Origin: Propionibacterium sp.
GTDB lineage: Bacteria > Actinomycetota > Actinomycetes > Propionibacteriales > Propionibacteriaceae
NCBI GenBank assembly: GCA_012517405.1
Contig: JAAYVB010000005.1
Location: forward strand, 1 to 41,769
DNA length: 41,769 nucleotides
Reading direction: 5' to 3'
Shown here: one piece after another, positions 25,641-33,861 of the stretch
How positions within the stretch are numbered: the stretch's first letter is position 1
Layout: each line of letters opens with the position of its first letter
Translations under genes and position numbers: made by a program
Notes under the pieces: generated by a model
Told to the model about the DNA's origin: nothing
The model's database searches: none
The model's input: the letters and a program-made list of their open reading frames with translations, nothing else

Positions 25641-26027
25641 TTATCGCTGGTCGGCCGGTGGCTGCTGGTTCTGCGGGGCCTGCTGCGGATCGTAGACCGG
25701 CTGCGACTGCGAGGGGTAGGGCTGCGCCTGCGGAGCCTGCTGCGGGAACTGCGGCTGGGGCTGGGCGGGATCGTAGGCCTGCGGAGGCTGCGGTGCCGGC
25801 TGCACGTAGGGCTGCTGCACCTGCGGGGCGGGTTGTTGGGGCGCGGCGGTGATCTGGGGCTGCTGGGCCGCAGCGGAATCCTCTTTCTTGAGATCGCGGG
25901 TTTCTTCCTTGAACTCGCGAATGGCTTTGCCGGACGCCTTTCCGAGCCCTGCCAGCCGGGTCCCTCCGAACAGCAGCAAGACCACGATCAAGATGATGAT
26001 CAATTCCGGCCAACCGATAGAACCCAT
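25641..26027 (-). CDS. tatA: twin-arginine translocase subunit TatA
   Basis: This 128-residue protein starts with the TatA membrane helix and amphipathic hinge (WPELIIILIVVLLLFGGTRL, then GLGKASGKAIREFKEE). It continues with an unusually long tail of about 80 residues rich in Gln, Pro and Ala (repeated QQPAPQ, YDPAQPQPQ) that is not expected to be structured. TatA forms the pore with TatC. GGAGGA lies just upstream of the ATG. It is between pafC and tatC, as in other Actinobacteria. Confidence 0.92.
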   Translation of the reverse strand: MGSIGWPELIIILIVVLLLFGGTRLAGLGKASGKAIREFKEETRDLKKEDSAAAQQPQITAAPQQPAPQVQQPYVQPAPQPPQAYDPAQPQPQFPQQAPQAQPYPSQSQPVYDPQQAPQNQQPPADQR

Positions 26028-26142
26028 GACTTCCTCCAGCTTTCGCAACGCGCGTGGCTTCCATGCTATGCGCACGGGCACGCCAGGCCCGAACTCTTCC
26101 GGGTGTCGGCTGTTGGTGTAGCGGCGCTGCCGGATCAAGCAG

Positions 26143-27090
26143 TCAACCGAAAAGCGTCTCGGTACGTTCGATCGCTTCCCGCGCCGCCGCGGCTGCCGCC
26201 GAGCCGACTCCTTCGGGCGACCTCACCCGCGCCTGGTCACCCAGCCGCAACAGCAGACTGTCGAGCCAGGCCGGATCGGCCACGGCGAAGCGGACGGTCG
26301 CGCTGCCATCCGGATGGTTCTGGATCTCGCGTGCGGGATAGTAGTCGACCACCCAGGTTGCGCTCGCCGCCAACTCCAAGGTGACTTCCCCATTCGACTG
26401 ATCGAACCATCCTTCGGGAAGTTCCGGTGCCGAGCCGTGCTTGTCGGCGCTCTGCCCGGTCAACGCGACATCGGCGATACGGTCGAGCCGGTAGGTGCGC
26501 CAGTCCTGGCGTTCCAGGCTCCAGGCCTGCAGATAGGCGATCGAGTCGCGCATCTGGATCTCGGCGGGGTCCACCTCCGGATAGCTGGTGACCCCGCGGG
26601 CCGCTCCGTCATAGGTGAGCCGCACCCGCTGCCGCCGATCGATGGCCGACGCCAGCGTCTCACGAATGCGCTCGTCCCCGGTGCTCACCGAGAGCCACAC
26701 CAGGTCCTGTTGACCGGTGGCCTCGGACAGCTTCCTGGCGGCGCTGCGGGCCGCCTCCCGGACCGGGCCGGTGGTCATCTCGGCGACTGCTTGCAGAGCC
26801 ACCAGCAGGGCGACCGCTTCGTCGGGGGTGAAGCGCATCGGCCGGGACAGGTAGTCGGCGTTGCTGAGGTGGATGACGCCTTCGCTCTCCGCGGCGTCCA
26901 TGTCGATCTCGATGAGATCGTCGGGCAGGCCACCCGGCAGTCCGCACATCCACAGCACGTTCAGATCGGCAAGCAGCTGCCTTCGGGTGATGCCGTAGTC
27001 AGCGGCTACCTCGGCCACACCGATACCCGGATGGGCCTGCAGATAGGGAACCATGGCCAGCAACCGGGCCACCTGCTCTTGGGATGTCAT
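26143..27090 (-). CDS. pafC: WYL-domain transcriptional regulator PafC
   Basis: This 315-residue partner of PafB has an N-terminal helix-turn-helix (VAEVAADYGITRRQLLADLN), a WYL ligand-binding domain (DRRQRVRLTYDGAARG, AYLQAWSLERQDWRTYRLDRI) and a C-terminal WCX extension. In mycobacteria PafBC activates the LexA-independent DNA-damage response. It overlaps pafB by 4 bases (ATGA), so both are made together. Confidence 0.9.
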   Translation of the reverse strand: MTSQEQVARLLAMVPYLQAHPGIGVAEVAADYGITRRQLLADLNVLWMCGLPGGLPDDLIEIDMDAAESEGVIHLSNADYLSRPMRFTPDEAVALLVALQAVAEMTTGPVREAARSAARKLSEATGQQDLVWLSVSTGDERIRETLASAIDRRQRVRLTYDGAARGVTSYPEVDPAEIQMRDSIAYLQAWSLERQDWRTYRLDRIADVALTGQSADKHGSAPELPEGWFDQSNGEVTLELAASATWVVDYYPAREIQNHPDGSATVRFAVADPAWLDSLLLRLGDQARVRSPEGVGSAAAAAAREAIERTETLFG

Positions 27091-28070
27091 GGCTGCTCCC
27101 CCACGGCCCGCAGCGGCGTGTCGGCGTGCGCGGCCACCACCTCACGCAGCTGGTCGAGCACCCCAGCGCGCAGTCCGGCGGGTTCCAGCACGATCACGTC
27201 GGCTCCGTGACTGGCGATCTCGGCGACCGCATTTGCCGCGTTGAGTTGCAGACGATAGGCCTCGAAGCCGGCTGGCAGCTCGATGGACGACGCCACCTGC
27301 TCGGCCCTGCGGCGCAGGGCCGGGGCGCGTTCGGTGCGGATGGCCAGCACCACCTCGAGGTCGGATTTCGGAATCAGAGCGTCGACGTGGCCGCTGAGCG
27401 CGGCATCGTCGGGCGGCACGAATGCACCAGGGCGTCCGATTGTCGATACCGTTCCGCTGATCCGGGACAGCTTGAACATGCGAGGGGCCTGTCTGTCGCA
27501 GTCGAAAGCCAGCAGATAGGTGCTGTTGTTGCGCAGCACCAGCCGCCACGGCTGCACCGTACGCCGCTGGCCCGACTTGTAGTCGAACTGCGCGGTCTGC
27601 CGGTCGATCATGGCTTGCCACAGGGGGTCGAAGGCAGCCTCCCGGGCGCTCAGCCGGGGAGCCAGTGCCCGCAATCGGCTCGGATCCGGGTCGACGCCGG
27701 CGGCGCGCAGCTTGGCCAGCGCGTGACTGGTCTGATCGGCGACGCTGGCCTGCTGCCAGACTGTCGCGGCGAGCCCCAGCACCATGGCTTCCTCGCCGGT
27801 GAATTCGATGGGCGGCAGTTCGAAGTCGGTGCGCACGATCCGGTAGCCCGGCTCGTCGTCGAAGAAGCGTTCATCGCTGCCGGTCTCGACCGGAATGCCC
27901 ATCGCGCGCAGTTCGTCCTTGTCGCGTTCGAACGCACGGTTGAAGCTCTCGTCGCCCAGACCGCGGTAGCCTTCGACAGTCTCGCGGATCTTCTCGCGTG
28001 GGACGAATCGTCGCGAACTGAGCAGCAGAATCGTCAGATTGACGAGTCTCTCGGTCTTGCGCGCAGCCAC
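27087..28070 (-). CDS. pafB: WYL-domain transcriptional regulator PafB
   Basis: This 327-residue protein has an N-terminal winged helix (KTERLVNLTILLLSSRRFVPREKIRE), a WYL domain (DRQTAQFDYKSGQRRTVQPWRLVLRNN, YLLAFDCDRQAPRMFKLSRI) and a WCX tail. With PafC it forms the heterodimeric activator of DNA-damage genes. In many Actinobacteria pafA (Pup ligase) precedes it. Here the upstream neighbour is the divergent gluQ instead. The start is a GTG at 28070 with no ribosome binding site and a -10 box 6 bases upstream. Confidence 0.9.
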   Translation of the reverse strand: MAARKTERLVNLTILLLSSRRFVPREKIRETVEGYRGLGDESFNRAFERDKDELRAMGIPVETGSDERFFDDEPGYRIVRTDFELPPIEFTGEEAMVLGLAATVWQQASVADQTSHALAKLRAAGVDPDPSRLRALAPRLSAREAAFDPLWQAMIDRQTAQFDYKSGQRRTVQPWRLVLRNNSTYLLAFDCDRQAPRMFKLSRISGTVSTIGRPGAFVPPDDAALSGHVDALIPKSDLEVVLAIRTERAPALRRRAEQVASSIELPAGFEAYRLQLNAANAVAEIASHGADVIVLEPAGLRAGVLDQLREVVAAHADTPLRAVGEQP

Positions 28071-28076
28071 GTATCC

Positions 28077-28123
28077 ACGCTAGCAGGCAGCTTTTCGATG
28101 CACTGTGATGGGCCACGTAAGCT
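28077..28123. promoter_or_regulatory. divergent pafB and gluQ promoters
   Basis: On the minus strand, TAGCGT (28082-28077) lies 6 bases before the pafB GTG at 28070. On the plus strand, TAAGCT (28118-28123) lies 7 bases before the gluQ GTG at 28131. Both agree with the actinobacterial TANNNT -10 pattern. Neither has a strong -35 box or a ribosome binding site, so both messages look leaderless. The two genes share only 60 bases of control region. Confidence 0.55.
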
Positions 28124-28130
28124 ACCACCC

Positions 28131-29045
28131 GTGACGACCGGACGCTTCGCTCCCAGCCCCACGTCCGATCTGCATCTGGGCAATCTGCGCACCGCTGTGC
28201 TGGCCTGGCTGCTGGCCCGCGACGATGCCGGTGCCTTCTTGTTGCGTATCGAGGATCTCGATCAGCAGCGGGTCGCGGCCGCCCCGCAGGTCGCGCAGCG
28301 TCAGCTGACCGATCTGGCAGCGCTGGGCATCGACTGGGATGGCGAGGTCGTGCGGCAATCACGGCGGCTGGATCTCTACCGGGATGCTGCGGCCGGTCTG
28401 GAGACCTACGAGTGCTATTGCACGCGCCGCGAAATCGCCGAGGCTTCCCAGGCCCCGCACGGTTCGTACCGCCCTTATCCGGGAACCTGCGCGCATCTGA
28501 CCCGGTCCGAGCGAGCCGCCCGACGGGCAGTGCGGCCGGCAGCCATCAGGGTGCGCGCCCACGGCGCAGCCATGACCGTGCATGACCTGCATGCCGGCGA
28601 GGTGAGCGGTGAGGTCGACGATTTCGTCCTCTTCCGCGCCGACAGCACCCCGGCCTACAACCTTGCCGTGGTGGTCGACGATGGCCTGCAGGGCGTCACC
28701 CAGGTCTGCCGGGGCGCGGACCTTCTCGACTCAGCACCCCGTCAGGCGTGGCTGGCGCGCGAGCTCGGTTTCGTTCCGCCGAGTTACGCCCATGTCGGGC
28801 TGGCGGTGAATCGGGCCGGCGAACGGCTGGCCAAGCGCGACGGGGCGGTCACGTTGAGCGAGCTGGAGTCTTCGGGGTTGTCCGGTCGGCAGGTTTTCGA
28901 GACGATCTGCCGCTCGGCCGGCCTGCCGGCAGCCGGCTCGGCCCCGGAACTGCTGGACGCAGTCCGGGGCAGGGGCTGGTGGACGATCGAAGCGGTCTGG
29001 CGACCCTGGGTCGTGGACGCTCGGGCGATCATCGACCGCCGCTGA
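28131..29045 (+). CDS. gluQ: glutamyl-Q tRNA(Asp) synthetase
   Basis: This 304-residue class I synthetase-like enzyme attaches glutamate to the queuosine base of tRNA-Asp. It has the HIGH-type motif FAPSPTSDLHLGNLRTAVL, a zinc site CYC...Y...C (residues about 97-122) and the KMSKS-type AKRDGA. It lacks the C-terminal anticodon-binding domain of true GluRS, which explains its length. Tgt, which makes the queuosine base, is encoded on the opposite strand about 4 kb away, so both enzymes of this modification pathway are in the window. The start is a GTG at 28131. Confidence 0.9.
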   Translation: MTTGRFAPSPTSDLHLGNLRTAVLAWLLARDDAGAFLLRIEDLDQQRVAAAPQVAQRQLTDLAALGIDWDGEVVRQSRRLDLYRDAAAGLETYECYCTRREIAEASQAPHGSYRPYPGTCAHLTRSERAARRAVRPAAIRVRAHGAAMTVHDLHAGEVSGEVDDFVLFRADSTPAYNLAVVVDDGLQGVTQVCRGADLLDSAPRQAWLARELGFVPPSYAHVGLAVNRAGERLAKRDGAVTLSELESSGLSGRQVFETICRSAGLPAAGSAPELLDAVRGRGWWTIEAVWRPWVVDARAIIDRR

Positions 29046-29058
29046 GCCGTCCCGGGGT

Positions 29059-30093
29059 CTAGCTGTACGCCTGGGTGAACAGCAGGTCGACCACGCAGGC
29101 AACCGAGGTATTCGGCGCGATGGACGGCGTCCGGTTGCCGGTGGGGTAGGCGACCGAGCCGGGCAGGGTCACCAGGACTCGGCTGCCGACCTGCTGGCCG
29201 ACCAGGGCATTGAACAGCGCCTGGTGCACCGCAGCACTGGCCGCATCGGTGACCGACGCGCTGCCGTAGTCGTTGTAGTACTCGGTACCGTCCCAGGTGA
29301 CGCAGACTGCGTGTGAGGTGAGCGCGTCGGTTGCCTGCAATGCCGCGCCGCTGCCCTGGATGAGCGGCTGGACGCCGACCTCGGTGGGTTCGGCGAGCCC
29401 GGCGGGAATGCTGATCTGGGGGACGCCATCGGCTGTCTCGGTGACGACCGGCAGACCATCGGGCGGTGTCACGGTCGAACCCACCGGGCCGGCAAGTTCG
29501 CTGTCCAGAATGTCGACGACGAACAGCAGTGTGTCTCCGGGATCGACGCCGATACTGGCCTGCCCGTTGGGATCGTAGGCCTCGGAACTGGTGATCGCGA
29601 TCGCCAGGCGGCTGCCCACGCGTTGACCGACGATGCCCTTGGCGAAGCCGGTAATCACTCCGGACAGCTGAAAGGTCGTCGGTGCTCCCGAGATCCAGGA
29701 GGAGTCGAACACCGAACCACTGCGGGCGTTGATGCCGACATAGTGCATGTTGACCGTCGCGGTCGCGCTGGGGACCTCCGTTCCGGTGCCTTGGATGACA
29801 ACCTTCGTCATCGTCTCGTCGACCTTGAAGGGGTAGGGGGCGTTGACCGTCGGCTCGGTACCCCAGTCACCGGTCACATCGATACTGCTCAGATCGGTCA
29901 GCACGGTGGGATCGACCGTCGGCGTAGCACTCGGCGTCGCGCTCGCGGGCGTGTCGGACGGCGTCGGGCTCGGGCTGTTGTCGGTATCGCTGCCACCACA
30001 GGCTGCGAGGGTCAATACCAGAGCCAGGGCTCCGGCGATCGCACCCAGGCGCGCCGACCGGCGTTTGGGAGACTGGAATCTATGGTCATGCAC
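29059..30093 (-). CDS. FKBP-type peptidyl-prolyl isomerase lipoprotein with two FKBP domains
   Basis: This 344-residue secreted lipoprotein has lipobox LTLAAC (Cys32), then a Ser/Thr/Pro linker (about residues 36-62). The first FKBP-like domain (about 75-205) carries VNMHYVGINARSGSVFDSSW and GFAKGIVGQRVGSRLAIAI. A second, less conserved domain (about 215-340) contains GQQVGSRVLVTLPGSVAYP. The second lacks the clear FDSS segment and may be inactive. It probably helps fold exported proteins. The GTG start has TAATCT 6 bases upstream and no ribosome binding site, which suggests its own leaderless promoter although it follows rluB by only 34 bases. Confidence 0.87.
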   Translation of the reverse strand: MHDHRFQSPKRRSARLGAIAGALALVLTLAACGGSDTDNSPSPTPSDTPASATPSATPTVDPTVLTDLSSIDVTGDWGTEPTVNAPYPFKVDETMTKVVIQGTGTEVPSATATVNMHYVGINARSGSVFDSSWISGAPTTFQLSGVITGFAKGIVGQRVGSRLAIAITSSEAYDPNGQASIGVDPGDTLLFVVDILDSELAGPVGSTVTPPDGLPVVTETADGVPQISIPAGLAEPTEVGVQPLIQGSGAALQATDALTSHAVCVTWDGTEYYNDYGSASVTDAASAAVHQALFNALVGQQVGSRVLVTLPGSVAYPTGNRTPSIAPNTSVACVVDLLFTQAYS

Positions 30094-30127
30094 CAGTGCA
30101 GATTACCCGACCTGCCTGATAACCGGC

Positions 30128-30871
30128 TCATCCCTGGTGGTCAATGACATCCAGCAGCGCACCCAGCTCGGCTTGCGTCAACTCGCGGGTTTGCCCGGAC
30201 TGCAACTGCCCGAGTCGCACCGGGCCGATCGCGATGCGGGACAGTTGACGCACCGGATGCCCGACGGCGTCCATCATCCGGCGCACGATGCGGTTGCGTC
30301 CCGAATGCAGCGTGATCTGGACGAGGCTGCGCGAGGCGGCGCGCTGAACCAGCTTCAGCTTGTCGGCCTTGATTGGGCCGTCCTCCAAGGTGACGCCCTT
30401 CTCCAGGCGGCGCAGAGTCTTGTTGTCGAGCAGACCCTCGACCTCCACGAGGTAGGTCTTCGGCACCTCATGACTGGGATGGGCCAGCTGGTTGGCGAAC
30501 TCACCGTCGTTGGTCAGGATCAGCAGACCGTCGGTGTCGGTGTCCAGACGCCCGACATGGAAAAGCCGCTGATGCCGGGGCACGTACTGCTGGAGGCTGG
30601 GCCGGCCCTGCGGGTCGTCCATCGTCGAGATGACACCTCGCGGCTTGTTGAGCACGAGGTAGAGGTGGCGCCGGGGCGGCGGAATGCGGGAGCCGTCCAC
30701 CCGGATGACATCCCGTTCCGGATCGACGCGGGTCCCCTGCTCGGTGATGACCCTGCCGTTGACCTCGACGCGTCCCTCGGCGATCAGCTCCTCGCTCGCC
30801 CGTCGGCTGGCTACGCCCGCTTGCGCGAGCGCCTTCTGCAGGCGCAGGCCTTCAGTTGGGTCGTCGGTCAT
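30128..30871 (-). CDS. rluB: 23S rRNA pseudouridine synthase (RluB/RsuA family)
   Basis: This 247-residue enzyme has an N-terminal S4 RNA-binding domain (LRLQKALAQAGVASRRASEELI) and a catalytic domain with GRLDTDTDGLLILTNDG (the catalytic Asp motif) and the family's SGRNRIVRRMM. It modifies uridine in ribosomal RNA. It overlaps the end of scpB by 20 bases, in an order (scpA-scpB-rluB) conserved across Actinobacteria. Confidence 0.92.
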   Translation of the reverse strand: MTDDPTEGLRLQKALAQAGVASRRASEELIAEGRVEVNGRVITEQGTRVDPERDVIRVDGSRIPPPRRHLYLVLNKPRGVISTMDDPQGRPSLQQYVPRHQRLFHVGRLDTDTDGLLILTNDGEFANQLAHPSHEVPKTYLVEVEGLLDNKTLRRLEKGVTLEDGPIKADKLKLVQRAASRSLVQITLHSGRNRIVRRMMDAVGHPVRQLSRIAIGPVRLGQLQSGQTRELTQAELGALLDVIDHQG

Positions 30872-31466
30872 CAGTCTTCTCCACGTTGTCGGGAATGATT
30901 GCCAGGGCTGACAATTCAGCAGCCAGGTCGGCAGCCTCAGGCAGATGCGGGGCTATCGGTGGCAGATCATCCAGACTAGCCAGCCCGAGCCGCTCAAGGA
31001 AATAGTCGGTCGTGCACAGCAACCCGGCGCCGGTGCTCTCGTCGCGGTCCTGCTCGGCGATCAGGCCTCGCGCGATCAGCGTGCGCACCACGCCGTCCAC
31101 GTTGACCCCGCGCACGGCCGAGACCCGCGAACGGGCGACCGGCTGCGAGTAGGCGATCACCGCGAGCGTCTCCATGGACGCCTGGCTGAGCCTGTTCTGC
31201 AGGCCCTCGACGACCCAGCGGGAGATCAGATCGGCCTGCTCCGGACGCGTCGCGTACTGCCAGCCCCCTGCGACCTCACGCAGCTGGAAACCCCGCCCGG
31301 TGCGGTCATAGAAGTCCTTCAGATCCACCAGCGCCTCGGTGACGACGGACTCGGGCTGCCGCACGGTCTCAGCCAGCACGACGACGGGCAGCGGCTCGGT
31401 AGCCAGCAGCAGCAAAGCCTCCAGCTCGGGTTGTACGCCAGTGGCTGCTTCGGTGATCTCACTCAT
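30852..31466 (-). CDS. scpB: segregation and condensation protein B
   Basis: This 204-residue kleisin-associated protein has two winged-helix domains (ALLLLATEPLPVVVLAETV; SQASMETLAVIAYSQPVARSRVSAVRGVNVDGVVRTLIARGLI). It forms the SMC condensin complex with ScpA. The start ATG at 31466 lies 8 bases inside the scpA 3' end. Confidence 0.93.
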   Translation of the reverse strand: MSEITEAATGVQPELEALLLLATEPLPVVVLAETVRQPESVVTEALVDLKDFYDRTGRGFQLREVAGGWQYATRPEQADLISRWVVEGLQNRLSQASMETLAVIAYSQPVARSRVSAVRGVNVDGVVRTLIARGLIAEQDRDESTGAGLLCTTDYFLERLGLASLDDLPPIAPHLPEAADLAAELSALAIIPDNVEKTDDRRPN

Positions 31467-32304
31467 TCGGCTCCGGTGTCCTCTCCTGATTGTCCTGGAC
31501 GGCGGGCAGATCGAACTCGTCGGAGATCTCGATCTCGCCCGACTCCTGCCCGGTCCAGCGGATGGTGAGTTCACCCAGCGGGCTCAGCTGTTCGAAACTC
31601 ACCTGGGCTTGGCGGAACAGTTCGAGGAGTGCCAGGAATCTCGCGACGCACTCCAGCCTGGTGGCGTCCTGCGTCAATGCGCGGAAGGTCAGCGTGCGCG
31701 CTGCGCGCATCCGCGCCGCGATGATGCCGGCCTGCGCAGCCACGCTGATCTGCGGTAGATGCAGCTGCGACAGCGGCATCTGCTGTTCGGCCTCACGGGT
31801 GAAGGCGCGCTCTGCGAGCTTCGCCAGCCGCGCGGGCCCGCCGGGGATGGTGACCTCCGGTAGCAGCCGGCGGAACTGGTCCTCCAGTCCCCCCGGACGC
31901 GACCGGACCAATGCCTCGGCGGCCATCCGGTCGGCGAACCAGGCGGAGATCTGCTTGTAGGCGCGGTATTGCAGGAGCCTGGCGAAAAGCAGGTCTCGTG
32001 CTTCGAGCACGGCCAGATCGTCCTGGTCCTCCACTTCGCCGCTGGGCAGCAGCCGGGCGGCCTTGAGATCGAGCAGCGTCGCCGCGACCACCAGGAAGGA
32101 CGAGGTCTGCTCCAGGTCCCAGACCTCGCCTCCCACCTTCACATGCGCGATGAACTCGTCGGTGACCTGGCTGAGGGCGACCTCGGTGATGTCCAGCTGC
32201 CGGCGTCCGATCAGCTGAAGGAGCAGATCGAACGGCCCCTCGAAGTTGGTCAGGCGGAGCAGGAATGAGCCGTCGGGTTCCGAGGCCGGCTGGCGGCTGG
32301 TCAT
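31459..32304 (-). CDS. scpA: segregation and condensation protein A (kleisin)
   Basis: This 281-residue kleisin bridges the SMC heads for chromosome condensation. The N-terminal family motif is LTNFEGPFDLLLQLIGRRQLDITEVALSQVTDEFI, of which the core DLLLQLI is visible. The C-terminal winged helix (VARFLALLELFRQAQVSFEQ) is followed by an acidic tail. It overlaps the preceding small gene by 4 bases. Confidence 0.93.
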   Translation of the reverse strand: MTSRQPASEPDGSFLLRLTNFEGPFDLLLQLIGRRQLDITEVALSQVTDEFIAHVKVGGEVWDLEQTSSFLVVAATLLDLKAARLLPSGEVEDQDDLAVLEARDLLFARLLQYRAYKQISAWFADRMAAEALVRSRPGGLEDQFRRLLPEVTIPGGPARLAKLAERAFTREAEQQMPLSQLHLPQISVAAQAGIIAARMRAARTLTFRALTQDATRLECVARFLALLELFRQAQVSFEQLSPLGELTIRWTGQESGEIEISDEFDLPAVQDNQERTPEPNE

Positions 32305-32630
32305 TGCTGCAGCCGTTGCAGCGCAGCTGAGTCGTCACCGCCTGTTTGGAGCTCATCGGCCAGCATGCCGATGGCCACGCGGACCAGCCGCCCGCGGTCG
32401 ACATTGATGCCGTACGCGGCCCGCAACCGCAACCGTATCTGCTCCAGGTTGAGTAGTTCTTCGGTGCTGACGTACACGGTGATCTTCTCATCGTGGCGGA
32501 TCCGGCCGGTCGGACCGGCCGGCACTTTCATCGGTGGCGGCGAAGCGGACGCGGGGACGTCCGGCATGGGGGTCTCGGCCTGGCCGCGGAACAGCTCGTC
32601 CGCGCCCGGCAGACTCACCCGGCGTGGCAT
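32301..32630 (-). CDS. ribbon-helix-helix-like protein between parA and scpA
   Basis: This 109-residue protein has a disordered Pro-rich first half and a C-terminal segment with the pattern of a CopG/ParG ribbon-helix-helix domain: a strand EKITVYVS (residues 48-55) and two helices (about 56-72 and 78-94, with DRGRLVRVAIGMLADEL). ParA proteins often work with a small RHH DNA-binding partner. The position next to parA, overlapping it by 16 bases, suggests such a pair. The family is of unknown function to me. RHH identity is by eye only. Confidence 0.6.
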   Translation of the reverse strand: MPRRVSLPGADELFRGQAETPMPDVPASASPPPMKVPAGPTGRIRHDEKITVYVSTEELLNLEQIRLRLRAAYGINVDRGRLVRVAIGMLADELQTGGDDSAALQRLQQ

Positions 32631-33541
32631 CGAACGAGCACCTCCCTCGCGAGCATCCGGTAGGCCTCGGCGCCGGGAGAGGTGGGCGCGTAGCTGGTGA
32701 TCGGTTCACCTGCGACGGTGGTCTCGGGGAACTTCACGGTGCGGCGGATGACGGTATGGAAGACGCTGTCCCCGAAGGCCTCCAATACTCGCTGGAGCAC
32801 CTCACGGCTGTGCAGCGTGCGGGAGTCGTACATGGTCGCGAGAATCCCGATCATCTCCAGATCGGGATTGAGCCTGTCGATGACCTTCGAGATCGTATCG
32901 GTCAGCAAGGCAACACCGCGCAACGCGAAGAACTCGCATTCGAGCGGAATGATGACCTTGTCGGAGGCGGTCAGCGCATTGACCGTCAGCAAGCCCAGCG
33001 ACGGCGCACAATCGATGAGGATGAAGTCGTAGCGGTCGCGTATCCGATCGAGCACCCGCTTCAGGCTTTGTTCCCGGGCGACTTCGCTGACCAACTGCAC
33101 TTCGGCCGCCGACAGATCGATATTGGCCGGCAGCAGATCCATGCCTTCGGTCGCGGTGGACAGCACGATCTCGTCGAACGAGTACTCACGGCTGAGCAAC
33201 AGGTTGTAGATCGACTGGTCGAGGTTGTGCGGGTTCACGCCGAGCCCCACCGACAGCGAACCCTGCGGATCGAAGTCGACCAGGAGAACGCGGCGTCCGG
33301 TTTCGGCCAGCGCGGCGCCCAGGTTGATGGTGCTCGTCGTCTTCCCGACGCCACCCTTCTGATTGGTCATCGAGATGATGATGGCGTGCTTGGGCCCGGG
33401 CTCCGGAGGCGTCGGCTCGGGCAGATCAGGCAGCGGACGCCCGGTCGGTCCGAGCTCAGATTCTGGTTCGACAGGCTCGACATCCTCGGAGGTCTCGACC
33501 TCGAACAGCCCATCGTCTGCCCGCGTTGATCGGTTGTTCAT
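32615..33541 (-). CDS. ParA-family ATPase (Soj-like)
   Basis: This 308-residue P-loop ATPase has the deviant Walker A NQKGGVGKTTSTINLGAAL, the DFDPQG motif and IDCAPSLGLLTVNAL. A 50-residue acidic, Pro-rich N-terminal extension is unusual for a plain Soj protein. In Actinobacteria this parA sits upstream of scpAB and is distinct from the chromosomal parAB near oriC. It probably has a partitioning or condensin-related role. AAGGAG precedes the ATG. Confidence 0.88.
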   Translation of the reverse strand: MNNRSTRADDGLFEVETSEDVEPVEPESELGPTGRPLPDLPEPTPPEPGPKHAIIISMTNQKGGVGKTTSTINLGAALAETGRRVLLVDFDPQGSLSVGLGVNPHNLDQSIYNLLLSREYSFDEIVLSTATEGMDLLPANIDLSAAEVQLVSEVAREQSLKRVLDRIRDRYDFILIDCAPSLGLLTVNALTASDKVIIPLECEFFALRGVALLTDTISKVIDRLNPDLEMIGILATMYDSRTLHSREVLQRVLEAFGDSVFHTVIRRTVKFPETTVAGEPITSYAPTSPGAEAYRMLAREVLVRCHAG

Positions 33542-33861
33542 GCAGGTGCTCCTTACAGGCCGGGTGACGAGCCAAGATTAGTCGACATGTCCCCTCGGCC
33601 GGCCTCCCGGCCGCCGACTCGCCCGAATGGCGCCCAGAGTCTCGACAAGGGCTCCACAGTTGAGCCAGATGCTGGGTCGGTCTCTTCTTGAGTCACCCGG
33701 CAGGACGCCCATGCTCGATAAACCCGCGGTTTCCATTTTGTGTCCATTTCGTCATGGAGGGCGCGACTGATTTTTGCGTGGCCGTAACAAACGGGACCTA
33801 GCGTCCTGCGAAAAGACACAATCACGTGTGGCTTGCTCATACGCAAACGCAGGAGTCGCCC
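33542..33861. other. 320-bp intergenic region between divergent parA and livK
   Basis: No gene is visible. On the minus strand, TAATCT (33580-33575) is a possible -10 box for parA, in the context GACTAATCT. GGCCGG-CCTC-CCGGCC (33597-33612) is a short GC hairpin. On the plus strand, TAGCGT (33799-33804) could be a livK -10 box, with TTGCGT 19 bases upstream, a poor spacing. GGAC-ctagc-GTCC spans that -10 box (33794-33806 region). AGGAG (33851-33855) is the livK ribosome binding site. Confidence 0.5.
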
